Origin: Atopsyche davidsoni
Taxonomy: Eukaryota; Arthropoda; Insecta; Trichoptera; Hydrobiosidae
Reading direction: 5' to 3'
Assembly: GCA_022113835.1 (NCBI GenBank)
Contig: JAILWY010000014.1
Span: forward strand, 14,443,501 to 14,507,500
DNA length: 64,000 bases
The position numbers and the translations under genes were made by a program. The notes under the pieces were generated by a model. The model saw nothing but the letters and a program-made list of their open reading frames with translations, did no database searches and was not told the DNA's origin. Each line of letters opens with the position of its first letter. The stretch's first letter is position 1. Positions 24,874 through 36,231 of this stretch are shown here, piece after piece.

Positions 24874-25140
24874 ACTAGCAATGTAGCCCGTCATAAAATG
24901 ACGTATTTGATGAATATTGAAATTTGCTAAAGCATATTTTAAAGTTTATGAATGAAAATATTATCCTATCGTCTTGAAATTCGGCACATAGCTGCGGAAA
25001 AATTTACTTAACTTATGTGCAAAAAATCAGCGTTGTATCTTTTAAGATATTCTATACAGAACGGAAAAATGAAACATACATACATACATACAAACACACA
25101 ATGGCTATTATTATAGTAGATGGCTATTATTATAGTAGAT
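24874..25140 (+). mobile_element. Dispersed element C, copy 1 (267 bp)
   Basis: It starts ACTAGCAATGTAGCCCGTCA, with a small hairpin CGTCA-TAAAA-TGACG. It shares AAATCAGCGTTGTATCTTTT and TCCTATCGTCTTGAAATTCG with copies at 26050 and 59127, and ends in a CATA-type microsatellite and TATTATTATAGTAGAT. The final unit (ATGGCTATTATTATAGTAGA) is duplicated. It is shorter than copy 2 through an internal deletion. Non-coding; superfamily unresolved. Confidence 0.7.
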
Positions 25141-25335
25141 ATTCAATATTTTTGACAGGGAGTATAAAATACGTTATACCGTACAATAAAGGCTGGAAAA
25201 TAATTTCAATATTTTTGGAATTCCATTAAATATTTTAAATATTGGTTTCTCCACATGCTATTTTTTATTGGTGACCGGTTTCGGCAACTTTTCACGTTGG
25301 ATAATGTCAAGATGCCATTATAATGCCAATACACG
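25141..25335 (+). repeat. Interspersed repeat B copy
   Basis: ATTCAATATTTTTGACAGGG is followed by a second TCAATATTTTTGGAATTCCA and then GTGACCGGTTTCGGCAACTT. It abuts element C copy 1 with no spacer visible. Confidence 0.6.
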
Positions 25336-25559
25336 TATCATTTATTATCAAAGATAAAGCGTATTTGATTCCTGAAATAATTCGGCCACATTGCTCGCCG
25401 TCATAAGGGCAGCATTATTAATTAATAATTAATTAATTAAGTTATTAATATATACATTTTTAAGGCTTACAGCGTGCGACTTGGGCGGTATGGTTTTCTC
25501 TGCGTTTGTGTTATTGAGTTGGTGCGATGTAAGTTGTGAGTAAAAAAAAATATTGTATG

Positions 25560-25815
25560 GAGTTTTGAGCCAGAATACGCATAGCAACAGAGAGAAGCCA
25601 GTCCGCGTGGCGAGCGCCTGCTACCGGGACCGCAGCAACTCCGAGGAGGTACGCCGCAGAGAGCGAGTCGCGAGGCCCGCGGCCCTCGCCAGCTGACGCC
25701 GGCGCCCGCACCCGAGGACGCGCAAACAAATACCTCCTCGCCCTTTCTGCGCTCCGGATACAACGCCTCGCCGCGAGTGACGATTCACAGCGGAGCACGA
25801 GAAGAGAGACAGATA
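25560..25815. promoter_or_regulatory. CpG-rich island without an assigned gene
   Basis: A sharply bounded patch dense in CG dinucleotides stands out from AT-rich DNA. Open frames occur on both strands, but they look compositional (Arg, Ala, Gly, Ser) and have no motif. Possible identities are a promoter or 5' exon of an unannotated transcript. No splice donor with good context was convincing. Confidence 0.3.
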
Positions 25816-26004
25816 GAAAATTAATTTACTACAAAATTATTGCATTACACACAAACACATACACACACACATGCATAAACTGAGCAAGTGAAAAATTGTT
25901 AAAGGGAGAGAAACTGTTAGAAAGAGATGCAACGATTCTCAAGCGGTTATTCAAACGCAATGCGTGCGATTCTGATACAATGCCACTTCGTTTTGATCAA
26001 TGCC

Positions 26005-26049
26005 CGAATGTCGGCGAAACCGGTAAATTATTTTATTTATTATATTAAA
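26005..26049. repeat. Repeat B fragment
   Basis: GTCGGCGAAACCGGTAAATT resembles the reverse complement of the B core and is preceded by ATGCCACTTCGTTTT, which also occurs in each 200-bp unit at 27441-29750. It abuts element C copy 2. Confidence 0.4.
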
Positions 26050-26713
26050 ACTAGAAATGTAGCCCGTCATAAAATGACGCATTTGAATAGTGTTTGAACA
26101 TATGTTTGGCTGACAATTAGATGGATATTTGATTTCATTTTGTACACATATATTTTGAATAACCGGATATTAATTTCGAAAGCAAAGCCATTCTAGGAAA
26201 TATCACATTTCGTGTCACAAACAACGAATCACTTTCACTGCACTGTTCTTTATTAGATGCAGTCTTTATCACGTTCAATTGTGCTATTCTTTTTTAATTA
26301 CGTTTGCTGTGCTTAGACGGTGTTATTTTTTAAGGAGGCATTTTAAGTTATTAATGATGTGATTAATAATTTCTAACGCAATTTCGATAAAAAAATAAAA
26401 TTGATTTTTGATGCTAAGAAGCATCAAAATTTGTTTTTTTTGTAAAAGTTCTAAATTTGAAATTCTCGCGTTGAACAATAAAATCCTATAATTCGCACAT
26501 ATTAAAACTCGCTAGAGCATATTTTATAGTTTAATTAAATTAGTTTATGAATAAAAATATTATCCTATCGTCTTGAAATTCAGCACATAGCTGCGGAAAA
26601 ATTTACTAAGCTTACGTGCAAAAAATCAGCGTTGTATCTTTTAAGATATTCTATAGAGAAGCAAAAAATGAAACATACACACACACACAATGGCTATTAT
26701 TATTATAGTAGAT
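26050..26713 (+). mobile_element. Dispersed element C, copy 2 (664 bp)
   Basis: It starts ACTAGAAATGTAGCCCGTCA with hairpin CGTCA-TAAAA-TGACG, keeps the longest interior of the three copies, and ends with (CA)n and TATTATTATAGTAGAT. The interior includes a TTTTTGATGCTAAGAAGCAT palindromic patch. No coding frame is present. Confidence 0.7.
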
Positions 26714-27299
26714 GGAATTACTTATTTTTGATGTTTTTTTTTTGTATGTAAAATAAACATAGATTACACTAACACATAAATAAAATTATATTGATAATTT
26801 CGTGATTAAGCAGTTTTCCCACCCCTAGTGGAGAGGGGGAAAATCGCGATTGCTTTCTCAAATAAAGGATAAATAATTTTGAAGACTAAGCGAAATATAT
26901 TTCGTCTCATCACGAGTTCGTCTCGGGAGTTAAATTGCCTTAAGTATGGCATAAACACGATCTGTCGTGGCATTTAATCTAAGTACTTACGAATGATTGG
27001 CAGTGAAAGGGTTAATATTTTTTTTATGAATATATTAGAATTAAAATATAATAGCAATAAATAAGCTTTCCGCAACAACTTGATATATATATACAGTTCA
27101 TAGTGCTTAGCATTCCGCTTCTTTTCCGGAAGTGCCCTTATTTTGCTTCGTCTCAAATTATTTTTCAGGCATGAAGAGCTCTGTTCTGAAATTCAGGCTG
27201 TAAAAAAAATTACTAAATAATGCATTTGTGTAAAAAAAAAAAATTAACGCAGAGATCACACGGAGCACAAGTGCCACATTAACGAGCAAATAATAACGA
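26714..27299. other. Gene-free AT-rich stretch
   Basis: Nothing is recognised. Confidence 0.35.
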
Positions 27300-27440
27300 T
27301 CCTTTTCCGACTTACCCTAATTACCTACCCCCGGGGCGGCTTTGTGCTGGAGAGGGCTCGGGGGTCCTCAATACTGGGGACACTCGGCCTAATCAAACGG
27401 GCGCTGCGCCCTCGGCTATGCTGGGGGAGGGGGCTCTCCT

Positions 27441-29750
27441 GATACCAGGCGCAGCTAATGGGGGTACGAAAAATTGTCCACACGATTCAAATCATGCCTT
27501 GTGGGAAATTTTTCAGTTATTTCAAAGACAAATATATTAAAATAGTTATTATGGTGTTTTATTTTTAAAAAATCTATATTTTTGATAGAGAGTACTTGGT
27601 GGAATTCATGCCACTTCGTTTATGCGGGGGGACTCTCCTGATACCAGGCGCAGCTAATGGGGGTACAAAAAAATTGTCCACACGATTCAAATCATGCCTT
27701 GTGGGCAACTTTTCAGTTATTTCAAAGACAAATATATTAAAATAGTTATTATGGTATTTTATTTTTGAAAAATCTTTATTTTTGATAGAGAGTACTTGGT
27801 GGAATTCATGCCGCTTCGTTTATGCGGGAGGAACTCTCCTGATACCAGGCGCAGCTAATAGGGGTACAAAAAATTGTCCACACGATTCAAATCATGCCTT
27901 GTGGGCAACTTTTCAGTTATTTCAAAGACAAATATATTAAAATAGTTATTATGGTATTTTATTTTAAAAAAATCTATATTTTTGATAGAGAGTACTTGGT
28001 GGAATCATGCCGCTTCGTTTATGCGGGGGGGGCTCTTCTGGTATCAGGCGCAACTAAGGCGAGTACGAAAAATTGTACACACGGTTCAAATCATGCCTTG
28101 TGGGCAACTTTTCAGTTATTTCAAAGACAAATATATTAAAATAGTTATTATGGTATTTTATTTTTATAAAATCTATATTTTTGATTGAGAGTACTTGGTG
28201 GAATTCATGCCGCTTCGTTTATGCGGGAGGAACTCTCCTGATACCAGGCGCAGCTAATGGGGGTACAGAAAATTGTACACACGGTTCAAATCATGCCTTG
28301 TGGGCAACTTTTCAGTTATTTCAAAGACAAATATATTAAAATAGTTATTATGGTATTTTATTTTAAAAAAATCTATATTTTTGATAGAGAGTACTTGGTG
28401 GAATCATGCCGCTTCGTTTATGCGGGGGGGGCTCTTCTGGTATCAGGCGCAACTAAGGCGAGTACGAAAAATTGTACACACGGTTCAAATCATGCCTTGT
28501 GGGCAACTTTTCAGTAATTTCAAAGACAAATATATTAAAATAGTTATTATGGTATTTTATTTTTGAAAAATCTTTATTTTTGATAGAGAGTACTTGGTGG
28601 AATTCATGCCGCTTCGTTTATGCGGGAGGAACTCTCCTGATACCAGGCGCAGCTAATAGGGGTACAAAAAATTGTCCACACGATTCAAATCATGCCTTGT
28701 GGGCAACTTTTCAGTTATTTCAAAGACAAATATATTAAAATAGTTATTATGGTATTTTATTTTTAAAAAATCTATATTTTTGATTGAGAGTACTTGGTGG
28801 AATTCATGCCACTTCGTTTATGCGGGGGGACTCTCCTGATACCAGGCGCAGCTAATGGGGGTACAAAAAATTGTCCACACGATTCAAATCATGCCTTATG
28901 GGAAATTTTTCAGTTATTTCAAAGACAAATATATTAAAATAGTTATTATGGTATTTTATTTTTAAAAAATCTATATTTTTGATTGAGAGTACTTGGTGGA
29001 ATTCATGCCACTTCGTTTATGCGGGAGGAACTCTCCTGATACCAGGCGCAGCTAATGGGGGTACAAAAAAATTGTCCACACGATTAAAATCATGCCTTGT
29101 GGGCAACTTTTCAGTTATTTCAAAGACAAATATATTAAAATAGTTATTATGGTATTTTATTTTAAAAAAATCTATATTTTTGATTGAGAGTACTTGGTGG
29201 AATTCATGCCACTTCGTTTATGCGGGAGGAACTCTCCTGATACCAGGCGCAGCTAATGGGGGTACAAAAAAATTGTACACACGGTTCAAATCATGCCTTG
29301 TGGGCAACTTTTCAGTTATTTCAAAGACAAATATATTAAAATAGTTATTATGGTATTTTATTTTTAAAAAATCTATATTTTTGATAGAGAGTACTTGGTG
29401 GAATCATGCCGCTTCGTTTATGCGGGGGGGGGCTCTTCTGGTATCAGGCGCAACTAAGGCGAGTACGAAAAATTGTACACACGGTTCAAATCATGCCTTG
29501 TGGGCAATTTTTCAGTTATTTCAAAGACAAATATATTAAAATAGTTATTATGGTATTTTATTTTTAAAAAATCTATATTTTTGATTGAGAGTACTTGGTG
29601 GAATTCATGCCACTTCGTTGAACTCTCCTGATACCAGGCGCAGCTAAGGGGGGTACGAAAAATTGTACACCAGGTTCAAATCAAGCCTTATGGGCAATTT
29701 TTCAGTTATTTCAAAGACAAATACGTTAAATATTAAAGTATTTTATTGAA
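27441..29750 (+). repeat. Tandem array, 12 units of about 200 bp
   Basis: Unit starts (the GATACCAGGCGCAG or GGTATCAGGCGCAA block) fall at 27441, 27640, 27841, 28040, 28240, 28439, 28639, 28838, 29038, 29239, 29440 and 29630, giving spacings of 199-201 bp with one 190-bp unit. Each unit carries GAGAGTACTTGGTGGAATTC, a GC-rich block, CAAATCATGCCTTGTGGGCA, and an AT-rich third. Two sequence variants alternate irregularly. The open frames inside it (27894-28566) are by-products of the repetition. A GC-rich lead-in lies at 27300-27440 and a B element tail follows at 29750. Confidence 0.9.
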
Positions 29751-29960
29751 ATAATCAATATTTTTGACAGAGAGTACTTCGTGGAATTCCATTTTAATAT
29801 TTAAATAAAATATTGTGAGTGGTTTTTGTACGTGTTATTTTTTTATTGGTGACCGGTTTCGCCTTATCAAACTGAGTGAGAATCTATAAAATAACAAGAA
29901 ATTAAGGGTATATTTAATTTTACATTTGATCCTCCATTTGGAAGGTACCAATAAAAAAAT
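29750..29960 (+). repeat. Repeat B copy joined to the tandem array
   Basis: TCAATATTTTTGACAGAGAG continues directly from the last tandem unit, followed by the AAATATTGTGAGTGG and GTGACCGGTTTCGCC blocks of family B. Near 29940 an inverted AATAAAAAAATAACATGTAG pairs with the ATGTT/ATTTTTATTGG block, giving inverted ends. The array and element B share this junction sequence. Confidence 0.65.
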
Positions 29961-30139
29961 AACATGTAGAAAAAACACTGAATTATATTATTTATGTATT
30001 TTGAGAGTTTTTTTGTCCTTCAGAAATATCGTTAAAAGAGCTCTCTGTGTTTCACATTCAAAAAAATCATAAGCTTCTTAAAATATTTATAAAATTTAAT
30101 ACCATTTAAAAATAAAATTATTTAGTGACATATTCATAT

Positions 30140-30225
30140 TTAAAATTAAATACTTGAGTGATCTTTTCAAATGTTAATTTTTATTGGTGACCGGTTTCGC
30201 CAACCTTATACGTTGGCATAAATTT
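30140..30225 (+). repeat. Repeat B fragment
   Basis: AAATACTTGAGTGATCTTTT and GTGACCGGTTTCGCCAACCT match the B core. Only about 85 bp is retained. Confidence 0.55.
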
Positions 30226-32047
30226 TTTTATATTAGGATTTAATCGCGTAGTATAAAATTTTTAAGTAGAGACATGTGGGCAAGCGGTTCGAAATAAGCA
30301 GACAATTGAGGCAGTGTACAGTTTGTCACAAAACTTGTGTTTGTCTTATTTTATACTAATAAATCGCAAAAATCTGAGAGATTTTTTTCGTTAAACTTTA
30401 TCTAGAAACTCACTTACCACTGACCGACAAAAGGTTTAATGATCTTTGACGAAAAGTTTTATCTTGTAATATATATTTATTTCAGGGGAAAATTAATAAT
30501 TTTTTTTTAATATAATTAATAATTAATTTAAAAGGACTCAAACCATTATGGCTTCTTCCGCATACGAATGACCTCATAATAACTTTTAAACCACGAGGAA
30601 TGTGATTTAATTATTATTTCATTTAATGTAAAGCCTTTGATGTGGATTTTTTTAAAGAAAATAAAACAGATACGGGATCCAAAATTACAATAATGTATGC
30701 ACTTGTGTATATATGCATAGACTTGAGAATCGAAAGAAATGCAAACAGCGACAGGACCTTAAAGCAACAAAACTACCCCGAGGTGCAGCGGTGCTTGAAC
30801 AACCTCCCGACAGGGGTAGTCAACAGAGGGTTTGAGAATCAATCGGAAGCAATACGAAGAAAACTTCAGGTGTAAAGAGCACATGCCGGGGAAACGACCT
30901 CTGAGGTCTTTGAGACCGAGTAAAGTGTATTTACTTTGAACTATTGTTTTGGGAATCCACGCCGTGTGTTGTATTTAACTTTGTGTTTTACTTCAATTTA
31001 ATTTGAAATGTTGAAACGTAAGTGGTTTTGTTTTAATAAATTAGTTTTATTATAAATACGATTATACAGTTTTTGATCGTGTTAAAATTGAATTGAACTA
31101 GTAATGTTGGAAAAAAATACACCACTAAATACGTCACAAATAAAATATTATATTAATACTTAGAATTTGAAGTTTGTTTATCGTAAGCTCTTTAAGAGAA
31201 GATTTCCCATTGATATTTAATAAAATATCTCCAGTTAAGATACCTCTTGATACTGGAGTAATAAAATAATAATAAAATAATAAATCCCTTTTCGTTTATT
31301 TGGAATCAGCTCAAAATGAAACGCTTAACAATTTATTTTGATAAATATTTTATTTAAGCCTAAGGGTTGTTCTAGGGAGACTTCATGGAATTTGAGACTA
31401 CAGCTTTTCAGGTATGGATTTTATTTGTTATCTTTAAGTTGACTGATACTTAGGAATCCGAAGAAACTAAGATCTCAAGGACAAGTGAACACTTCACACA
31501 TTAGTTATTTATTTACTAAATAAATAACCTGCAGTCTTGTTCCGCGCCTGCACTCCACTATTCTCATGCAAAACGCCACATTAAATAAACTCTTCCGACT
31601 CCATTTACTTAAAATAAAGGCCAGAATAAAACAACCGACGTGATGCATGCTCTAACCAGGCGATCGCCATGTTTTCAAATTTGCATTACAACTTCCGGCG
31701 CGGCCTGTAAAGTAGTCAGTGTTGCCAGTGAACAAAATTAAAACGGGGAGCACTTGTCACCCTGCCAGCATGGCGGCCGTAAGGCTTTAAAATGAACAAG
31801 AACCTTCCCCGCTGCACCGGGGGGTGGAATGAGAAATATTATCTCATGCGCTGATCTAATGAGTGTCTCTCCTGGGGATGGAAACGCTTGCGTTTCAATA
31901 GATACAATTTTGAAATTTTATTTTAAACTGCTGGGAGTATTAGATAAAAAAAATATTACATGATCAAGTGCACAAGTGTAAGTAAGAGATCATTTCAGAT
32001 CAGAGATAATTTTAAGGATTATTATAAAAAATTGGTGCAATATATTC
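30226..32047. other. Gene-free stretch with a short palindrome
   Basis: A palindrome with 12-bp arms around one base lies at 31504-31528 (GTTATTTATTTA-C-TAAATA and on). A 77-codon frame at 30642 ends in a GC-richer patch (30770-30910) but has no motif. About 31530-31900 is non-repetitive with raised GC and could be regulatory. Confidence 0.35.
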
Positions 32048-33003
32048 TATTCAAAGTATTGTCCATCGCTGGCCAATACTTTTTTCCATTTTTTTGGGCA
32101 AATTATGGATTCCATCCCAAAAGAACTGTTCGTCTTTTGAAGCCAAGAAAGAATCAAGCCAATTTTTGATACCCCGTTCAGAAGTGAAGCGTATTCTAGG
32201 AAGGGCATTCTGCATCGATTGAAACAAGTGGCAGTCGGAAGGGCAAGGTCTGGGCTATAAGGCGGGTGAAGCAGAACTTCTCATCCACTGTTTTCCATAT
32301 ATGTTTTAACTGGTTTAGCACCATGTGGTCGAGCATTGTCATGATGGAAAATTACAGACTCGTGCCTGGTCGCATATTCTAGCCATTTTTCTGCCAATGC
32401 TCGCTTCTGATCCCACCAACTTGACAGCATTACCTTGGCACCATGAATATTTGGCTTGGCCGTCGATGTTGATGCATGTCCGGGCTTACCTCATGATTTT
32501 TTACGCTCCGGGTTGTCGTAGTGAATCCATTTTTCATTACCAGTAACGATACGATGCAAAAACGACTTCTTTTTGTGGTGTTCAAGCAGCATTTCCGAAA
32601 TGCAAAATCGGCTCTCGACGTATCTCGGTTTCAGTTCAAGTGGCACCCAATTTCCTTGCTTTTGAATCATTCCCAATGATTTTAAGCGTCTCGAAATTGT
32701 TGCTCGATCAACTCCCAATGATTTTGCGAGTTCTGCTTGCGTTTGACACGAGTCTTTATCGAGCAATGCCTCTAATTCTTCATCTTAGAATTTTTTTGGT
32801 TGGCCTGGACGTTCTTTGTCATCCACATCGAAATCACCACTTTTAAAGCGTCGAAACCAGTACTCACACGTTTTTTGCGATGAAGCATGTTCACCATAAA
32901 CTTCACACAGCAATCGGTGACTTTCAGCTGCTATTTTCTTCCAATTGAAACTGAAAAGTAAAGCTTCTCGCAAATTGCGTTTTGTTGGTACAAAAGTTGA
33001 CAT
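32048..33003 (-). pseudogene. Mauritiana-type mariner transposase, decayed
   Basis: The minus-strand frame starts MSTFVPTKRNLREALLF, shows the paired HTH region (CEYWFRRFKSGDFDVDDKER), then a stop, then ELAKSLGVDRATISRRLK and FLHRIVTGNEKWIHYDN. The first catalytic position reads Asn where mariners have Asp (TGDEKW). A later frame retains HDNARPH (second Asp) and PYSPDLA near 32250 (third region). The end K-V-L-A-S-D-G-Q-Y-F-E followed by TAG is at 32048. Total length is close to the usual 345 codons, but several frames are needed. It resembles Mos1-type elements and differs in sequence from the two CGAGGGCGG mariners. Confidence 0.75.
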
Positions 33004-34422
33004 GTTGAGAGCTCAAAAAAAATGTTGTATTCACTTCAGCGATATGACATAGACTATAAAGCGCAACAATGATGCTTCACAATGAAGTTAGTTAAAGTAT
33101 AGCCTGGTGCGATTCAATACTAGTAATGCCATCTCTTAGAAAATCCTTCAAATTAATGCATACTACTAATAAAAAAAGATAAGATCTCCAAGTCATTTTA
33201 CGAATAGTGTCTGAATTTTCTTACCATAGTACATTTTTATGATTGGGGATACCTCTGTTTAAATGCAAAATAGTGCCCTCAAACTGCATCATTCAGTCTT
33301 CGAAAAGGCACTGCAAAGACATGATAAAGCTTTGTGGGTATTTGCGAGCTTTTTCAGAGGAACAAAATATCGCAAATCAGAATAAAATACGCGTAGAGTT
33401 CATAATCCGGTCACGTACTTCATTAGCTCGAAATCAAACTGCAGTCGGAGAGGGGAAACCCTTTTCCAACTCTCTGGGAGCCTTCATAACTTTCAGCTGA
33501 AGCCTCATTCGTAGTAGGGGATGAGGTGCGACACCCTCAACCCTCAACTGCGACAGATGCTTTCTGCTTTTTCGGATTCCCCGGGCGAGTCTCTTTGCAT
33601 AAGGTACCGGAGGGGTGGAGGCATTGACAAACTCGTAAAACATCCGAGACAAACGTTTCAGTTTTCAATGAATTGATGATTGAATGTATTAATTATTCTT
33701 TGAAACACACAACATATTAAGTGTGCACCTTTGATTGACAAAACAAAGGAAAATGTTCAAAAAATTCTGTAAGCCTGCTCTTCACCGTACTTATAATGAA
33801 TCAACTCATTTTTGTTCACATGAAGTTCTAAAACCCTTTTAGCATATTTATATAAGAAACTGAATCAAGTGGCATTAAAAGCAACTCAATATTTTTAAGC
33901 AAATCAAAAAATATATATATTGTTTCCCTTGTTCCACCCCTGTAAGTGAGAGAGGGTGTAAAAAGAAGGGGAGGCACACAGGTGCAAGCATCCCCCTCCT
34001 GTAGCTAATTTGAACATCAAAGCAACAAACTGAAACCAAGCAGGTACCGTTTCTTTGATTTTGCAATTCCGATTTACACAATAATGTATAATTTATTTTT
34101 TCACGGTTACAGCCTTTGTCTCAGTTTATTTTTTGCAAGTCACCCAATAAACCTGCGGTAAAATTATTAACAACAAATATTTATAGCCAAAAGTCTTATG
34201 TTAGAATTATACATATAAATGCAATAGATAATCGTAAACTACTCATTATGCACATAATGAAATAGTTTACTATGTTTTTATCACTCGCTAGTGTTATTTT
34301 ATTATAATCTAGATGCGCATCCAACAGCCATGAAAAAAATAAACAAGTTACAAAATATCACAAGTGGGTCATTACTTCAGCCATTTCCGGGCGTTTCAGG
34401 CTTTTCGGACATTTCCAGGCAG
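33004..34422. other. Gene-free stretch
   Basis: The outer ends of the mariner at 32048-33003 should fall within about 150 bp of its frame, but I could not pair them. The 33420-33650 patch is GC-richer with frames on both strands and no motif. Confidence 0.3.
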
Positions 34423-34441
34423 GGGGGGAGGGGGGGGGGGC
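34423..34441 (+). repeat. Poly(G) tract
   Basis: A run of G interrupted by one A, followed by CGGTGACCGG. It is prone to assembly error and could form a G-quadruplex. Confidence 0.6.
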
Positions 34442-35670
34442 GGTGACCGGAAGTTGCCAATCGCGATAGCGGAGATGGCACCCCCGAGTGCACTCGCCGC
34501 CCTGACGACTGCCTAACCTAACCCCACCCCGATGATCATTACGGACTTCCGGTAGCAATGCAGCGGCTCTAAGTGTACATTTACTCGAATCAACGTGATT
34601 AAACTTTGTTCAAAATGTCTGCATTAACAATTTCCCGGTTTCCGAAAGACTTTTCAGCGAAAACAACATTTCAGCTACGCAATTAGTTGAGGTTCAATAA
34701 CATTGCAGTTATTTCCCGTTTATACTCGTTATATTGAAAATGTGTTCAGTTTCACACTTCTCATCTGGAAAAATATAATCGTATAGTATTTATTACATTT
34801 TTTTAAAGTATGGGTGGTTTTTTTAAAGTATAGCGCTGCTACACTCTTGAATTGTATGAATGATTTAAAATAGTCGGGAACATTTAGAACACTCCTTTGT
34901 TAACAAAACCACACTCTACTTTAAAATTTAAACCTTGTGGAATTGGACCGAGTACTTTGTATCAAAAATATTAATATAATACATTCAAAGCTCTGACTTT
35001 CACTCTGTTGCTAAGCAATAAAACAAGCGATCGACACACGAACCCAAAATATTATATTCGTAAAAAAAATTCTCCGAGTTTACGTAATCTTTTGTGTCTC
35101 GCTTTCTTTGTCTCTCCAAAACTTGAAAATCTCGCAGGCCGCGCGCGAATAAAGGGAAGTTGGAAAAAAAAAAAAAAAAAAAAAAAAAAACCCCCGTCGA
35201 CCAAAAACAATAAAGGCACCGAATCCGCGTTAACCCCTCGGCCGCCGATACGGCTCGTCCCGCGCAAGTCGGCGGCCCTTAACCCTTCACTGACCCACAT
35301 AATCACGCCCATTAAAACAAACGTCGGGTCGTTTGGACCCCGGCCAATCCGGAGGGGCAAACACCGAAATGTGGGCCATTTTTGAACCCTTCTTAAACCT
35401 TCGCACGGGGACACCCCCTCCCCCCCATCCCCTTTGCAAAACGGCGTAACTGAAGAATATTTTTCATCGCTATGGACAGAATTACAGCGTCCTGAAAAAA
35501 ATCGCAAGCGTGACGCAAAGCAGCTGGCAAATTCTCACAGCCGCTGAATCTACTTTAAACTTGCGTAATTACATAATCATATATATTAATATATCTGAAT
35601 TTGCTGAAAAATTTTCTACTGTATCTCAATGAATATTTTATTTACGTGGAATTGTACGAAAATACAATAA
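34442..35670. other. Gene-free stretch with poly(A) tract and GC-rich block
   Basis: A run of about 25 A lies at 35165-35190, followed by a GC-rich block (35200-35510). Long frames on both strands (35008-35385 and 35052-35507) cross the poly(A) and shadow one another, with no known domain. A poly(A) abutting a distinct block could be an old retroposed sequence read on the minus or plus strand, but no source is recognised. Confidence 0.3.
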
Positions 35671-36231
35671 TATAGGGTGTCCAAAAAGAGTATCGGGTGA
35701 ATGTGAATAGTCACCGTTATTGCGATATGCTGCGAAAATTTTTGAGCTCAGCGTTGCAGGAGTTTCAAGGTTTTAACTCAAGAACGTGGTTCCAACAAAA
35801 ATTGGCCACTTGCTATACATCCAATCAATCAATTGAAGCTGTTAACGAATTTTTCCCTAATAAGGTCATTTCACGTAGAGGTAACATCAATTGGCCTCCC
35901 AGAAACCCCGACCATAGTCCTCTTGATTATTTCGTATGGGGATTCCTTAAAAGTAGGGTTTATGAGAATAATCTGATGAACCTTATGGAATTGAAACAAA
36001 ACATCAGGTCAGAAATGGCAGCAATATCGAGGGCTATGTGTCAGCGTGTTATCAGCAATTTTCGTTCCAGATTAGAAGAATGCCAGCAGCAGTTTGGATA
36101 ACATCATCTTTTTAAAATAATTTTCCATTTTGTATTCTTATAACCACCATTAAAAAAAATACTTGATTACTAGTAGTTTTTGTTTTACTGAGCTAACAAA
36201 CACCCGATACTCTGTTTGGACACCCTGTATA
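35671..36231 (+). mobile_element. Tc1/mariner-type element with internal deletion
   Basis: The left end TAGGGTGTCCAAAAAGAGTA and the right end ACTCTGTTTGGACACCCTG are inverted copies running to CGGGTG/CACCCG, with TA outside each. At 560 bp the element is about half the usual size. It contains the C-terminal third of a transposase in the same orientation. Confidence 0.8.
35697..36101 (+). pseudogene. DDE transposase C-terminal part
   Basis: The open frame encodes WFQQKLATCY, where related Tc-like transposases read W-F-Q-Q-D-G-A-x-x-H-x, so the second catalytic Asp is replaced by Lys. It goes on through FFPNKVISRRGNINWPPRNPD to LDYFVWGFLKSRVYENN, with the third catalytic acid probably the Asp of LDY, and ends SNFRSRLEECQQQFG. 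The N-terminal DNA-binding half and first Asp are deleted. It has stayed open for 134 codons, implying fairly recent loss. Confidence 0.75.

Noticed and set aside
27894..28566. Several 61-86 codon frames inside the tandem array
   Set aside because: The same peptide recurs because the DNA repeats, and frames change with one-base length differences between units. No selection is evident.
35008..35507. 125- and 151-codon frames on opposite strands
   Set aside because: Both read through the same poly(A)/poly(T) tract and GC-rich block, overlap each other and show no domain.
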